Virus record (IMG/VR): IMGVR_UViG_3300046411_000373
Location: 1 to 21,495 of that record
Origin: a virus
Strand: one strand, 5' to 3'
Length of the DNA stretch: 21,495 nt
Part shown: piece by piece, positions 6,036 through 13,366 of the stretch
How the letters are laid out: each line of letters begins with the position of its first letter
Position numbering within the stretch: the stretch's first letter is position 1
Notes under the pieces: generated by a model
What the model was told of the DNA's origin: nothing
Database searches by the model: none
What the model saw: the letters and a program-made list of their open reading frames with translations, nothing else
Translations under genes and position numbers: made by a program

Positions 6036-6822
6036 TATATTAGATCATATAAGTGATATGGACATTGGTAATGGAGAGACTAGACGTACTAACTGTCCAG
6101 TATGTAATGGTGTAAAAACATTTACAGCTACCAATAACATGGGTCAACTTGTATGGAATTGTTACAAGGCAGGGTGTCGTGTGTCGGGTGGCACACGTAC
6201 TCACCTTACCAGTGATGACATTCGTAAGTCATTAGGTACTATGGCACAAGAGACAGAAGCAGTAACGTTTCAGAAACCTGAGTGGATTGTCAAGAGTTAT
6301 ATTCGTATCAAAGACTTCTGCTACAAGTGGAGATTGTGGTCTGTGGAACAAGAATTATTATATGATGTAAAAGAAGATCGTGTCGTATTTCCTGTAGTAC
6401 ACAACAACATCATGGTGGATGCTACAGGTAGAGCACTAGGAAAAAAGTTACCTAAGTGGAAAAGATATGGAAAAAACCCCTTGCCATACGTATATGGATG
6501 TGGTAAAACTGGGGTAGTCGTTGAGGACTGTGTGAGTGCAGCTATTGTAGGTGCGACAGATGGTTCTGGATGCTCGGAGAGTGGCGTATATGTCGGGGTA
6601 GCAGTGTTGGGTACGTCACTCTCTGAGGTACATAAGAAGTACTTATCACAGTTCGAAACGGTTATCATTGCATTAGACCCTGACGCATTACCAAAGACAC
6701 TGCAATTTGCTAAAGAGTTACGTGGTTATGTAAATAACGTAAAGGTATTACGTTTGATAGATGACCTGAAGTATCGTAATCCTACCGACATTAAAAACTT
6801 AAACACACTAGGAGAAACATAA
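6028..6822 (+). CDS. DNA primase, T7 gp4-like zinc and TOPRIM domains (264 aa)
   Basis: Makes RNA primers for lagging-strand synthesis. An N-terminal zinc site C23, C26, C45, C50 (CPVC and WNCYKAGC) is followed by a TOPRIM core: E166 in VVVEDCVSAA and the DxD pair D217/D219 in IIALDPDA, which would bind Mg2+. It corresponds to the primase half of T7 gp4; the helicase half is the next gene, so the bifunctional protein is split in two here. I chose ATG 6028, which overlaps the integrase stop; an upstream GTG at 6019 would add three residues. It ends directly before the helicase ATG, whose ribosome site (AGGAG) lies in its last codons. Confidence 0.9.
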   Translation: MINILDHISDMDIGNGETRRTNCPVCNGVKTFTATNNMGQLVWNCYKAGCRVSGGTRTHLTSDDIRKSLGTMAQETEAVTFQKPEWIVKSYIRIKDFCYKWRLWSVEQELLYDVKEDRVVFPVVHNNIMVDATGRALGKKLPKWKRYGKNPLPYVYGCGKTGVVVEDCVSAAIVGATDGSGCSESGVYVGVAVLGTSLSEVHKKYLSQFETVIIALDPDALPKTLQFAKELRGYVNNVKVLRLIDDLKYRNPTDIKNLNTLGET

Positions 6823-8046
6823 ATGGAATTATCATTAATACGAAGCTTGATGGACAGAGAGTTCTACGAATCACATCGTGGTGCTAAATGCCCTGACAGA
6901 TTATTCAGTAAGGATGTTCGTAAGATCAAGCAAGCCATCGACAAGGCTATGGATCGTTATGAACGTACAGTTACACCAGATGAGATTGAGGCATTGTTCA
7001 TGTCAAACAATCCTACTATGACAACGGCACAGAAACAGGCGTATGGTTCTTTGTTCAACCAGATTAAACGTGAGTCACCTATGGGTGGTGATGTAGCACA
7101 AGAGGTGCTGTCAAAGCTGTTCCAACAGGTAGTGGGTGAGGACATTGCAAACCTTGGGTTTGACTATGTTAATGGAGACAAGAACAGTCTCGAACCACTA
7201 CGTGATTTACTTGAACGGTATGCAGATGACTTCACACCTGATCTAAACATTGAGTGGGATGACATTGAGATTGATACACTGCTTGCCAAGAATGATTTGG
7301 AATCACAGTGGACATTCAACATACCAAGTCTGACACGTAAGGTAGAGGGCGTAAATGCAGGACACCTGATTGAGATAGGTGCTAGACCCAATACAGGTAA
7401 GACCTCATTCCACGCCTCTCTCATTGCCTCTCCTAATGGGTTTGCCCATCAAGGTGCACGATGTGTTATACTATGTAACGAGGAAGCTTCTCACCGTGTT
7501 GGTGCTAGGTATCTTACAGCAGCTACAGGTATGACAATGCAGGAAGTCAAGAACAATCCTTCCAGAGCACGTGACGTTTACGATGCAGTCAAGAAGAACA
7601 TCAAGATCAAGGATGCATCTGATCGTGACATGGCATGGGTGGAGTCAGTATGCAAGTCATACAAGCCTGACATTGTTGTGCTCGACATGGGTGACAAGTT
7701 TGCTAGGACTGGTGGCTTTGCTAGACCTGACGAGGCACTGAAAGCTAATGCTATCTATGCTAGACAGATTGCTAAGTCTCACAACTGTGCTATCTTCTAC
7801 ATGTCTCAGCTATCTGCTGATGCAGAGGGTAAGGTACTACTCAACCAGAGTATGATGGAAGGTTCACGTACTGGTAAGGCAGCAGAGGCTGACCTCATGG
7901 TATTGATTGCTAAGAACCCAGTGGTTGATGGTCAGGATGAAGAGGACACACAACGTCACTTGAATGTTGTGAAGAACAAACTAAGTGGATGGCATGGTGT
8001 TGTCCATTGTGAATTGGAATACAAGACTGCGAGGTACATGGTATGA
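6823..8046 (+). CDS. replicative DNA helicase, DnaB/gp4-type RecA fold (407 aa)
   Basis: Ring-shaped 5'-3' helicase that would drive the fork together with the separate primase. The N-terminal part (1-165) is helical. The RecA-like ATPase carries Walker A G186-x5-G192-K193-T194 (IGARPNTGKTS), the acidic pair after strand 2 in CNEEAS (E220, E221), Walker B with D288 in IVVLDMGD and the Gln switch motif Q329 in FYMSQLS. A basic end (VVKNKLSGWHG) fits the arginine-finger region. Length is shorter than bacterial DnaB (about 470) and close to phage split helicases. Starts immediately after the primase stop with AGGAG upstream, and ends ATGA with thyX. Confidence 0.9.
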   Translation: MELSLIRSLMDREFYESHRGAKCPDRLFSKDVRKIKQAIDKAMDRYERTVTPDEIEALFMSNNPTMTTAQKQAYGSLFNQIKRESPMGGDVAQEVLSKLFQQVVGEDIANLGFDYVNGDKNSLEPLRDLLERYADDFTPDLNIEWDDIEIDTLLAKNDLESQWTFNIPSLTRKVEGVNAGHLIEIGARPNTGKTSFHASLIASPNGFAHQGARCVILCNEEASHRVGARYLTAATGMTMQEVKNNPSRARDVYDAVKKNIKIKDASDRDMAWVESVCKSYKPDIVVLDMGDKFARTGGFARPDEALKANAIYARQIAKSHNCAIFYMSQLSADAEGKVLLNQSMMEGSRTGKAAEADLMVLIAKNPVVDGQDEEDTQRHLNVVKNKLSGWHGVVHCELEYKTARYMV

Positions 8047-8693
8047 TAGACGTAACATTAATTGATAGCATGGGCAGTGACCTTACTGTAGTAAACTCTG
8101 CTCGTGTTAGCTTCAACAAGAATAGTGAATGGGATGAAGACAATACCCTTACTGTGTCAGACAGTATACTTATATCGTACCTTGCACGACACAAACATAT
8201 GTCACCCTTTGGTCATTGCTTTGCTACGTTTCATGTCAAAGCACCTGTGTTTGTTGCAAGGCAACTGGTCAAGCATAAGTTCCTTAGATGGAACGAGGTA
8301 AGCCGTAGGTACGTAGATGAAAAACCTGAGTACTATTCTCCTATGACATGGAGAGGACGTGCAGATGATAAGAAGCAGGGTAGTAAAGGAGAGGTTGCAC
8401 TGTCTTACAAACTCATAAGCACACTGGCTAAACACACCGTGTGGTGTGACAAAGCATATAATGACTTACTTGCTGAAGGTATTGCACCAGAGCAAGCACG
8501 TATGGTACTGCCACAGAGTACCATGACAGAGTGGTACTGGTCAGGTAGTCTGGATGCATGGTCAGATATGTGTAAGCTTAGACAGAGTGAGGACTCACAG
8601 TACGAGACACGGCTAGTTGCTAATTATATTAGTACTGAGATGGGGAAACTATTCCCTGATTCGTGGATAGCATTGACGGCTTATAACCGATGA
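8043..8693 (+). CDS. thyX: flavin-dependent thymidylate synthase ThyX (216 aa)
   Basis: Converts dUMP to dTMP with FAD, NADPH and methylene-tetrahydrofolate, supplying thymidylate for phage replication. The signature block lies at residues 77-90: KHK FLR WNEVSRRY, corresponding to the RHRx7S motif with both Arg replaced by Lys, as in some marine phage ThyX proteins; S87 is in place. The FHVKAPVFVARQLVKH lead-in (63-78), ARMVLPQST (152-160) and the C-terminal LRQSEDSQYETR (179-190) complete the family. The length is typical of ThyX. The start overlaps the helicase stop (ATGA), so it is translated as part of the replication operon, and the end overlaps the next small gene likewise. Confidence 0.93.
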   Translation: MIDVTLIDSMGSDLTVVNSARVSFNKNSEWDEDNTLTVSDSILISYLARHKHMSPFGHCFATFHVKAPVFVARQLVKHKFLRWNEVSRRYVDEKPEYYSPMTWRGRADDKKQGSKGEVALSYKLISTLAKHTVWCDKAYNDLLAEGIAPEQARMVLPQSTMTEWYWSGSLDAWSDMCKLRQSEDSQYETRLVANYISTEMGKLFPDSWIALTAYNR

Positions 8694-8839
8694 GTGAACA
8701 GTACTGTACAACAAAAGGATTAGGTTGGGCATTTCTATTATGTATATTATTTATACTAGGTGTGCCTATAGGTATGTGGTTAATATTGGAGGGGTCATCA
8801 TGGTATGAAACATTCAGCCTGATGAACCCAATGTTCTAA
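8690..8839 (+). CDS. single-span small membrane protein (49 aa)
   Basis: A 49-residue frame starts at ATG 8690 (ATGA overlap with thyX) and ends at TAA 8837-8839, sharing a base with the next ATG. Residues 10-33 (GLGWAFLLCILFILGVPIGM and following) form one clear transmembrane helix, flanked by short polar ends. The two overlapping junctions argue that it is real. Size and topology would suit a small holin-like or membrane-remodelling protein, but it lies far from the cell-wall hydrolase gene, and no family is recognised. Confidence 0.7.
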   Translation: MSEQYCTTKGLGWAFLLCILFILGVPIGMWLILEGSSWYETFSLMNPMF

Positions 8840-9126
8840 TGAGGTACTACGTTCAGATTGAGATAGATACTAATGAGTGGTTCTATGCAACAGGTAAGGA
8901 TGCATTTACTTTAAATGATCCACCTATTTTGTTTGATACACAAGAGGAAGCACAGATGGAAGCAGACAAATGGAACACTGGCACAGTTCAGGAGTGGCAC
9001 ATAGATCGTAAGAAAGGTATTTCAAAAGAAATTAGGCACATGACAGATGAAGAACGACAACGTGCCAAAGAAAGAGAGGAGGCCAATAAATGTACACAGT
9101 CGAGTTTGAAAAAGACGCCTCAATAG
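8839..9126 (+). CDS. hypothetical charged protein (95 aa)
   Basis: Begins at ATG 8839, overlapping the previous stop by one base. The N-terminal half looks like a small alpha/beta domain: MRYYVQIEIDTNEWFYATG as strands, then TQEEAQMEADKWN as a helix. This resembles short phage domains that pair a two-strand hairpin with a helix. The last third is a charged helix (EERQRAKEREEANK). The final part is shared in another frame with the next gene over 37 bases. No known function. Confidence 0.7.
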   Translation: MRYYVQIEIDTNEWFYATGKDAFTLNDPPILFDTQEEAQMEADKWNTGTVQEWHIDRKKGISKEIRHMTDEERQRAKEREEANKCTQSSLKKTPQ

Positions 9127-9341
9127 TTACATCATTAGATGAGACTGACAGATTTGAGGATGTAGAAATGGTAATCGGTGAAGATGACACTGTTTATTTA
9201 AGACAGTTTGAACCTAACCTAAATGAACATCAAATTATTTATATATCATATCAGCAATTGCTAGATATAGTTACCTCTTTGAATAGCACAGAGGGAGCTT
9301 TCTATGCAAAGCTAAGAGGGGGAACACTACATGACACATAA
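9090..9341 (+). CDS. hypothetical acidic protein (83 aa)
   Basis: ATG 9090 has a strong GAGAGGAGG ribosome site inside the preceding gene. The product is acidic and beta-rich: YTVEFEKDASIV, then EDDTVYLRQFEPN and QIIYISYQQLLDIV. No metal site, membrane segment or catalytic motif is visible. Its 3' end overlaps the next gene by 11 bases. I do not recognise it; position between thyX and the polymerase gene places it in the replication operon. Confidence 0.7.
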   Translation: MYTVEFEKDASIVTSLDETDRFEDVEMVIGEDDTVYLRQFEPNLNEHQIIYISYQQLLDIVTSLNSTEGAFYAKLRGGTLHDT

Positions 9342-9531
9342 AGATATGTTTGACGAAATAAGATTAAACACTTTTGTTAAGAGATTAGGACTAAGCATTG
9401 ACGAAGTTGAACATGCATTAAGTTTGTATGCACACAATAAAAAGTTTGACAAAGAGCTTGATGAGTATTATAACGTAGATAACGACACAATAGATGAAGA
9501 CTGGGATGAGTGGCATCCCAACGACTTATAG
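9331..9531 (+). CDS. hypothetical acidic helical protein (66 aa)
   Basis: Starts at ATG 9331 after AGAGGGGG and ends nine bases before the polymerase ATG. Residues 5-40 look helical (MFDEIRLNTFVKRLGLSIDE and ALSLYAHNKKFDKELDEYY), possibly with a helix-turn-helix-like turn around GLSIDEVEHAL. The tail is highly acidic (DNDTIDEDWDEWHPND). Its second half encloses a near-consensus promoter (9446-9474) that would serve the polymerase gene, so some of its codons are probably constrained by that signal. Function unknown. Confidence 0.7.
   Translation: MTHKDMFDEIRLNTFVKRLGLSIDEVEHALSLYAHNKKFDKELDEYYNVDNDTIDEDWDEWHPNDL
9446..9474 (+). promoter_or_regulatory. predicted sigma70-type promoter P2, upstream of DNA polymerase
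   Basis: TTGACA (9446-9451), a 17-base spacer and TATAAC (9469-9474) give a perfect -35 at optimal distance from a five-of-six -10. Transcription would start near 9481, about 59 bases before the polymerase ATG. The site is inside the 66-residue gene. The hexamers and spacing are the same as in P3 (11563-11591). Confidence 0.65.
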
Positions 9532-9539
9532 GAGAATAA

Positions 9540-11585
9540 ATGAAACTAACACTCGACATAGAAAACACTACGACCAAACGGAACGACAAGCTACACCTTG
9601 ATCCTTTCGAGCCAGATAATGCATTGGTTATGGTGGGTATGCTAGATGATCTTGGGCACGAGGACATTGTAACATTCGATCATTCAGAGCAACAACCTAC
9701 CACAGAAGGGCGGTACATTGTCCAAAAGAAACTGGATGAGACTGCCCTTCTGATTATGCACAATGCTTCACATGACTTGATCTGGCTATGGGAGTCAGGG
9801 TTTACCTACGAGGGTGAAATCTTTGACACCATGCTAGGTGAGTACGTATTGCAACGTGGACAGAAAGAACCTCTGTCTCTTGAGGCATGTGCTGAGAGGT
9901 ACGACCTTGACACTAAGAAACAGGACACACTCAAGGAGTGGCTCAAGGCAGGTAAGTCAGTACGTGACATGGATCATACTGAGTTATCTGACTACCTGTC
10001 TGCTGACCTACATGCTACTCAGCAATTGTATGACCGTTTGCGGATACAGTACGAGGATTGCAACTCACTGGAAGGAACGATTCGATTGACTAATCAATTG
10101 GCTGTACACCTTACACGTATATACCAACGTGGGTTTGCAGTTGACTTGGAAGCTTTGGAAGCTGTACGTAAAGAGTTTGAACAGGAACGTGATACGTTAA
10201 CACGTGAGTTAGAAGAACATGTACGTGAACTAATGGGTGATCGTCCTATCAATCTCAATAGTCCAGAGCAATTGTCTTGGGTTATCTATAGTAAGAAGCC
10301 CAAAGATAAAAAGGTATGGCCTGATCTGTTCGAGCCGTACATGAGTGATGCCGACTATCGTTCAACGGCACACAACAACTCAGAGAAGTTGTATAAGCAA
10401 AAAGCAAAGCAGTGCCGTGATTGTGGTGGCACTGGACAAATTAGAAAGGTAAAGAAAAATGGAACACCATATGCAAGAACAAATAAATGTCCTACCTGCG
10501 ATAGTTCAGGTTATATATTTATGGATATTCATTCGTCTGTTGGGGGATTAAAGTTCAATGCTCCCACCTCAAAATGGATTTCAGCTAACGGTTTCGCCAC
10601 AAGCAAGGACAGACTTGTATACCTTGAAGGTGTGGCTAGATCACGTAATATGCAGGACGCAGTTGACTTCTTACAACGAGTTCGCAGGTTGTCTGCCGTT
10701 GATACATATCTATCAAGCTTTGTGGAAGGTATCAACAACTATGTAAAACAGGACGGTAAGCTGCACGTCAGCTTGCTGCAACACAGGACTGCCACTGGTA
10801 GATTGTCAGGGGCTAATCCTAACATGCAGAACATGCCACGTGGCGGTACGTTTCCAGTCAAACGTGTGTTCAAGTCACGATGGGAAGACGGAAAAATAAT
10901 TGAGGCCGACTTTGCCCAGTTAGAATTTCGAGTGGCTGCGTTCTTGTCTCAGGATAAGACTGCAATAGATGAAGTAAATACAGGATTTGATGTACACAGT
11001 TACACTGCCAAAGTTATTTCTGATGCAGGTCAAAACATTTCTAGACAAGATGCAAAGTCTCATACATTCGCACCTTTATATGGTGCAAGTGGGTTTGGCA
11101 GAACACCTGCTGAAGCTGCATACTATGAACAGTTTACCAAGAAGTACTCTGGCATAGCTAAGTGGCACAAAGAATTGGCACGTGAAGCATTGGGTACAGG
11201 AAAGATACAAACACCATCAGGACGTGAGTTCTCATTTCCAGATGTGGTACGTAGATCAAATGGAAGTGTGACATATTTCACACAGATAAAAAACTTTCCT
11301 GTTCAATCCTTTGCCACTGCTGACATCGTACCTATATCACTCATATACATTGACAAGATGTTAGGTATAAATCAAATGCAATCATGCATAGTCAATACTG
11401 TACACGATTCAATCGTGATTGACGTGCATCCTAACGAGAAGGAGAAAGTACTAAGAGTAATACATGCAGCCAATGACAAGCTTCTTGGAATAGTAAATCG
11501 TAAGTGGAAACTAGACTTCAACGTACCTTTATTATTAGAAGCAAAAATAGGTAACAATTGGCTTGACACAGTGGATGTGTCGTGA
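9540..11585 (+). CDS. polA: DNA polymerase I (family A) with DnaJ-type zinc insertion (681 aa)
   Basis: Replicative polymerase with proofreading. Exonuclease motifs: D6/E8 (LDIENT), HNASHD 74-79, Y152-x3-D156. Polymerase motif A D457 (EADFAQLEFR), motif B R502, K506, F510, Y514 (RQDAKSHTFAPLYG), motif C H622-D623-S624 (VHDSIVID), where Ser replaces the usual Glu. Between the two domains, C292, C295 (CRDCGGTG) and C317, C320 (CPTCDSSG) form a DnaJ central-domain-like zinc finger, the hallmark reported for HMO-2011-type phages. F510 aligns with E. coli Phe762, a residue linked to lytic phages in polA surveys. The insertion's codons are unusually A-rich, with AGA for Arg. ATG 9540 follows ATAGGAG. 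Confidence 0.95.
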   Translation: MKLTLDIENTTTKRNDKLHLDPFEPDNALVMVGMLDDLGHEDIVTFDHSEQQPTTEGRYIVQKKLDETALLIMHNASHDLIWLWESGFTYEGEIFDTMLGEYVLQRGQKEPLSLEACAERYDLDTKKQDTLKEWLKAGKSVRDMDHTELSDYLSADLHATQQLYDRLRIQYEDCNSLEGTIRLTNQLAVHLTRIYQRGFAVDLEALEAVRKEFEQERDTLTRELEEHVRELMGDRPINLNSPEQLSWVIYSKKPKDKKVWPDLFEPYMSDADYRSTAHNNSEKLYKQKAKQCRDCGGTGQIRKVKKNGTPYARTNKCPTCDSSGYIFMDIHSSVGGLKFNAPTSKWISANGFATSKDRLVYLEGVARSRNMQDAVDFLQRVRRLSAVDTYLSSFVEGINNYVKQDGKLHVSLLQHRTATGRLSGANPNMQNMPRGGTFPVKRVFKSRWEDGKIIEADFAQLEFRVAAFLSQDKTAIDEVNTGFDVHSYTAKVISDAGQNISRQDAKSHTFAPLYGASGFGRTPAEAAYYEQFTKKYSGIAKWHKELAREALGTGKIQTPSGREFSFPDVVRRSNGSVTYFTQIKNFPVQSFATADIVPISLIYIDKMLGINQMQSCIVNTVHDSIVIDVHPNEKEKVLRVIHAANDKLLGIVNRKWKLDFNVPLLLEAKIGNNWLDTVDVS

Positions 11586-11591
11586 TATAAC
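11563..11591 (+). promoter_or_regulatory. predicted sigma70-type promoter P3, upstream of the ssDNA-binding gene
   Basis: TTGACA (11563-11568), 17 bases, then TATAAC (11586-11591). The -35 lies in the last codons of the polymerase gene and the -10 directly after its stop. Transcription would start near 11598, about 25 bases before ATG 11623. Hexamers and spacing are identical to P2. This would allow high expression of a protein needed in bulk. Confidence 0.65.
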
Positions 11592-11622
11592 TAAGATTCG
11601 TTTTAACAGAAAAGGAGAATAT

Positions 11623-12513
11623 ATGAACCAAGTATCAACAATAAACACAGGTAACTTTAATGCAATGGCAGAGGCAATGGGTATGTCAATAGACACCCAA
11701 CAAAAGTCTCAGGCTAGTACACTTGCTAGATTGCGTGTCAATCACTCACCTATCATGGGCGAGGAAACCATCAATGGTAAGAAGGTTAAAGTTGAGGTTG
11801 TGTCAGGTGGTACGTACAAGTTGGAGATACCAGATGGTCCAACATACTACGCCACTTCAGCTACCATACGTCCATACCTACAACGTTTTATGTACAAACG
11901 TTTTGTAAAAGGTAGTGACACTACACCTAATCGTTACGTCAAAACATTAATGGCTAATGACTTGAACAACGACATGAAGGACAATGACGGTGGCTTCAAC
12001 TGTGGTAAACCTGCAGGTTACATTGAAGACTTCAAGGCACTGCCTGAGAAGACACAAGACTTAATACGTCAGATCAAACGAGTACGTGTACTGTTTGGTA
12101 CAGTAGAACTACATGGCATTGTGGACTCCACAGGTAAGTCAGTAGAGTTGTCACCACAGGCGTTCATCTATGAGATAGAGAATCGTGATGCGTTCAAAGG
12201 TGCAGGTGTAATCTTCAACAAGCTAGGTAAGATGCGTAGGCTACCAGTACAGCATAACGTATCAATGTCTACTGAAGAGCAGTCAATGCCTAACGGTAAC
12301 GTGTGGTACTTACCTACATTTACACTTGACTTAGGTGAAACACTTGAGGTGGGTGACGGTGAGCAAGAAACCTTTGCTAATTTCATGGCATGGATTGAGA
12401 ACTACAATGAGTACATCAAGTCTGCATGGAATGATAATGCCTACAAGAATGACGATACAGATACAGATACTGTAGAGGAGTTTGTAGACATTGACGCAGA
12501 GGACTTTGTGTAA
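11623..12513 (+). CDS. putative single-stranded DNA-binding protein (296 aa)
   Basis: I chose ATG 11623, which has AAAAGGAG at the right distance; a start at 11563 would read through the polymerase end and promoter P3. The middle part is beta-rich (GKKVKVEVVSGGTYKLEIPD, KRVRVLFGTVELHGIVDSTG), as in OB folds. The end is strongly acidic (DDTDTDTVEEFVDIDAEDFV, residues 277-296), as in ssDNA-binding proteins such as T7 gp2.5, whose tail recruits partners. It lies between polymerase and nuclease genes and has its own promoter. No sequence signature proves the role: it rests on tail, position and fold guess. A (GATACA)-type repeat encodes part of the tail. Confidence 0.6.
   Translation: MNQVSTINTGNFNAMAEAMGMSIDTQQKSQASTLARLRVNHSPIMGEETINGKKVKVEVVSGGTYKLEIPDGPTYYATSATIRPYLQRFMYKRFVKGSDTTPNRYVKTLMANDLNNDMKDNDGGFNCGKPAGYIEDFKALPEKTQDLIRQIKRVRVLFGTVELHGIVDSTGKSVELSPQAFIYEIENRDAFKGAGVIFNKLGKMRRLPVQHNVSMSTEEQSMPNGNVWYLPTFTLDLGETLEVGDGEQETFANFMAWIENYNEYIKSAWNDNAYKNDDTDTDTVEEFVDIDAEDFV
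12454..12471 (+). repeat. tandem hexamer GATACA x3 (last unit GATACT)
   Basis: Three consecutive six-base units encode Asp-Thr-Asp-Thr-Asp-Thr (residues 278-283) in the acidic tail of the putative ssDNA-binding protein. In-frame repeats of this type can change copy number by slippage without a frameshift. Confidence 0.8.
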
Positions 12514-13364
12514 TGTATCACCGTGCTGAACTAGCAATACATCAGTACCTAGAAAATGCTGCCAACGGTAAGTCTACTATGTCGGATGAAACAATCGACA
12601 CGGTAGCACGTGAGGTAGCAGAGGCACTGAAACGTCAGTTCGGTAGTGGTAATAAACGTGGTGAGTTCAGGTTAAGGATGTCCAACATTGGGCGTCCTAC
12701 TTGCCAACTCTGGTTTGAAAAGAACAAACCCGAAACGGCATTACCAAAGCCGACTACATTTGTAATGAACATGATGTTAGGAGATATAGTTGAAGCTGTT
12801 TTTAAGGGTGTTCTTAAAGAGTCTAATGTGGCTTTTGAAGATACTGATAAAGTTAGCCTTCCAGTGGGAGATAGTAATGATACTCACGTTTCTGGTAGTT
12901 TTGATCTTATTGTAGATGACGCAGTTGATGACGTTAAGTCAGCATCAGACTGGTCTTATCGTAATAAGTTTGAATCATACGATACATTAGCTAAAGGAGA
13001 TTCATTTGGATATGTCGGGCAGTTAGCAGGATATGCTAAAGCTGCAGGTAAGAAAGCAGGTGGTTGGTGGGTAGTCAACAAAGCCAACGGTGGTATCAAG
13101 TATGTACCTGCCGATAACCTAGACATGGAAGTGGAGTTGGACAAGATCAAACAGACTGTGGAGACAGTTAATAAGAACGAGTTCAAACGATGCTTCAGCC
13201 CTGTACCTGAGTTCTTTAGGGGTAAACCTACAGGCAATACGGTACTCAATGATGGTTGCAAGTTCTGTGACTATCGACACGAGTGTTGGCCTAACATGGT
13301 GGAAGAGCCATCACGAATGTCAAAAGCAAAAGACCCTAAGATAGTGGCATACATAGAGGAGTAA
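12513..13364 (+). CDS. PD-(D/E)XK exonuclease with iron-sulfur cluster site (Cas4/AddB-like, 283 aa)
   Basis: Likely a 5'-3' or similar DNA exonuclease that degrades host DNA or processes phage ends, taking the place of T7 gp6. The catalytic set is D131 (GSFDLIV), D140-V-K142 (VDDVKSAS) and the QxxxY helix Q170/Y174 (YVGQLAGY). C64 (GRPTCQLWF) and C249, C252, C258 (CKFCDYRHEC) match the one-plus-three Cys pattern that holds a 4Fe-4S cluster in Cas4 and AddB nucleases. The start overlaps the preceding stop by one base (TAATG). The middle (about 12770-13030) uses T-ending codons unlike both ends, which suggests past recombination within the gene. No cas genes are nearby. Confidence 0.85.
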   Translation: MYHRAELAIHQYLENAANGKSTMSDETIDTVAREVAEALKRQFGSGNKRGEFRLRMSNIGRPTCQLWFEKNKPETALPKPTTFVMNMMLGDIVEAVFKGVLKESNVAFEDTDKVSLPVGDSNDTHVSGSFDLIVDDAVDDVKSASDWSYRNKFESYDTLAKGDSFGYVGQLAGYAKAAGKKAGGWWVVNKANGGIKYVPADNLDMEVELDKIKQTVETVNKNEFKRCFSPVPEFFRGKPTGNTVLNDGCKFCDYRHECWPNMVEEPSRMSKAKDPKIVAYIEE

Positions 13365-13366
13365 AC

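Noticed and set aside
6019-6822. Fused primase-helicase as in T7 gp4
   Set aside because: A stop at 6820-6822 and a new ATG with its own ribosome site at 6823 show two separate genes, not a frameshift.
11343-11380. TTGACA at 11351 followed by TATAAA
   Set aside because: The spacer is only about 10 bases, too short for a sigma70 promoter, and it lies deep in the polymerase gene.
11563-11622. Longer N-terminus for the putative ssDNA-binding protein
   Set aside because: It would read across the polymerase stop and promoter P3, while ATG 11623 has an ideal ribosome site.
12513-13364. Cas4 as a sign of a CRISPR system
   Set aside because: No repeats, spacers or other cas genes are present; phage exonucleases share the same iron-sulfur PD-(D/E)XK fold.
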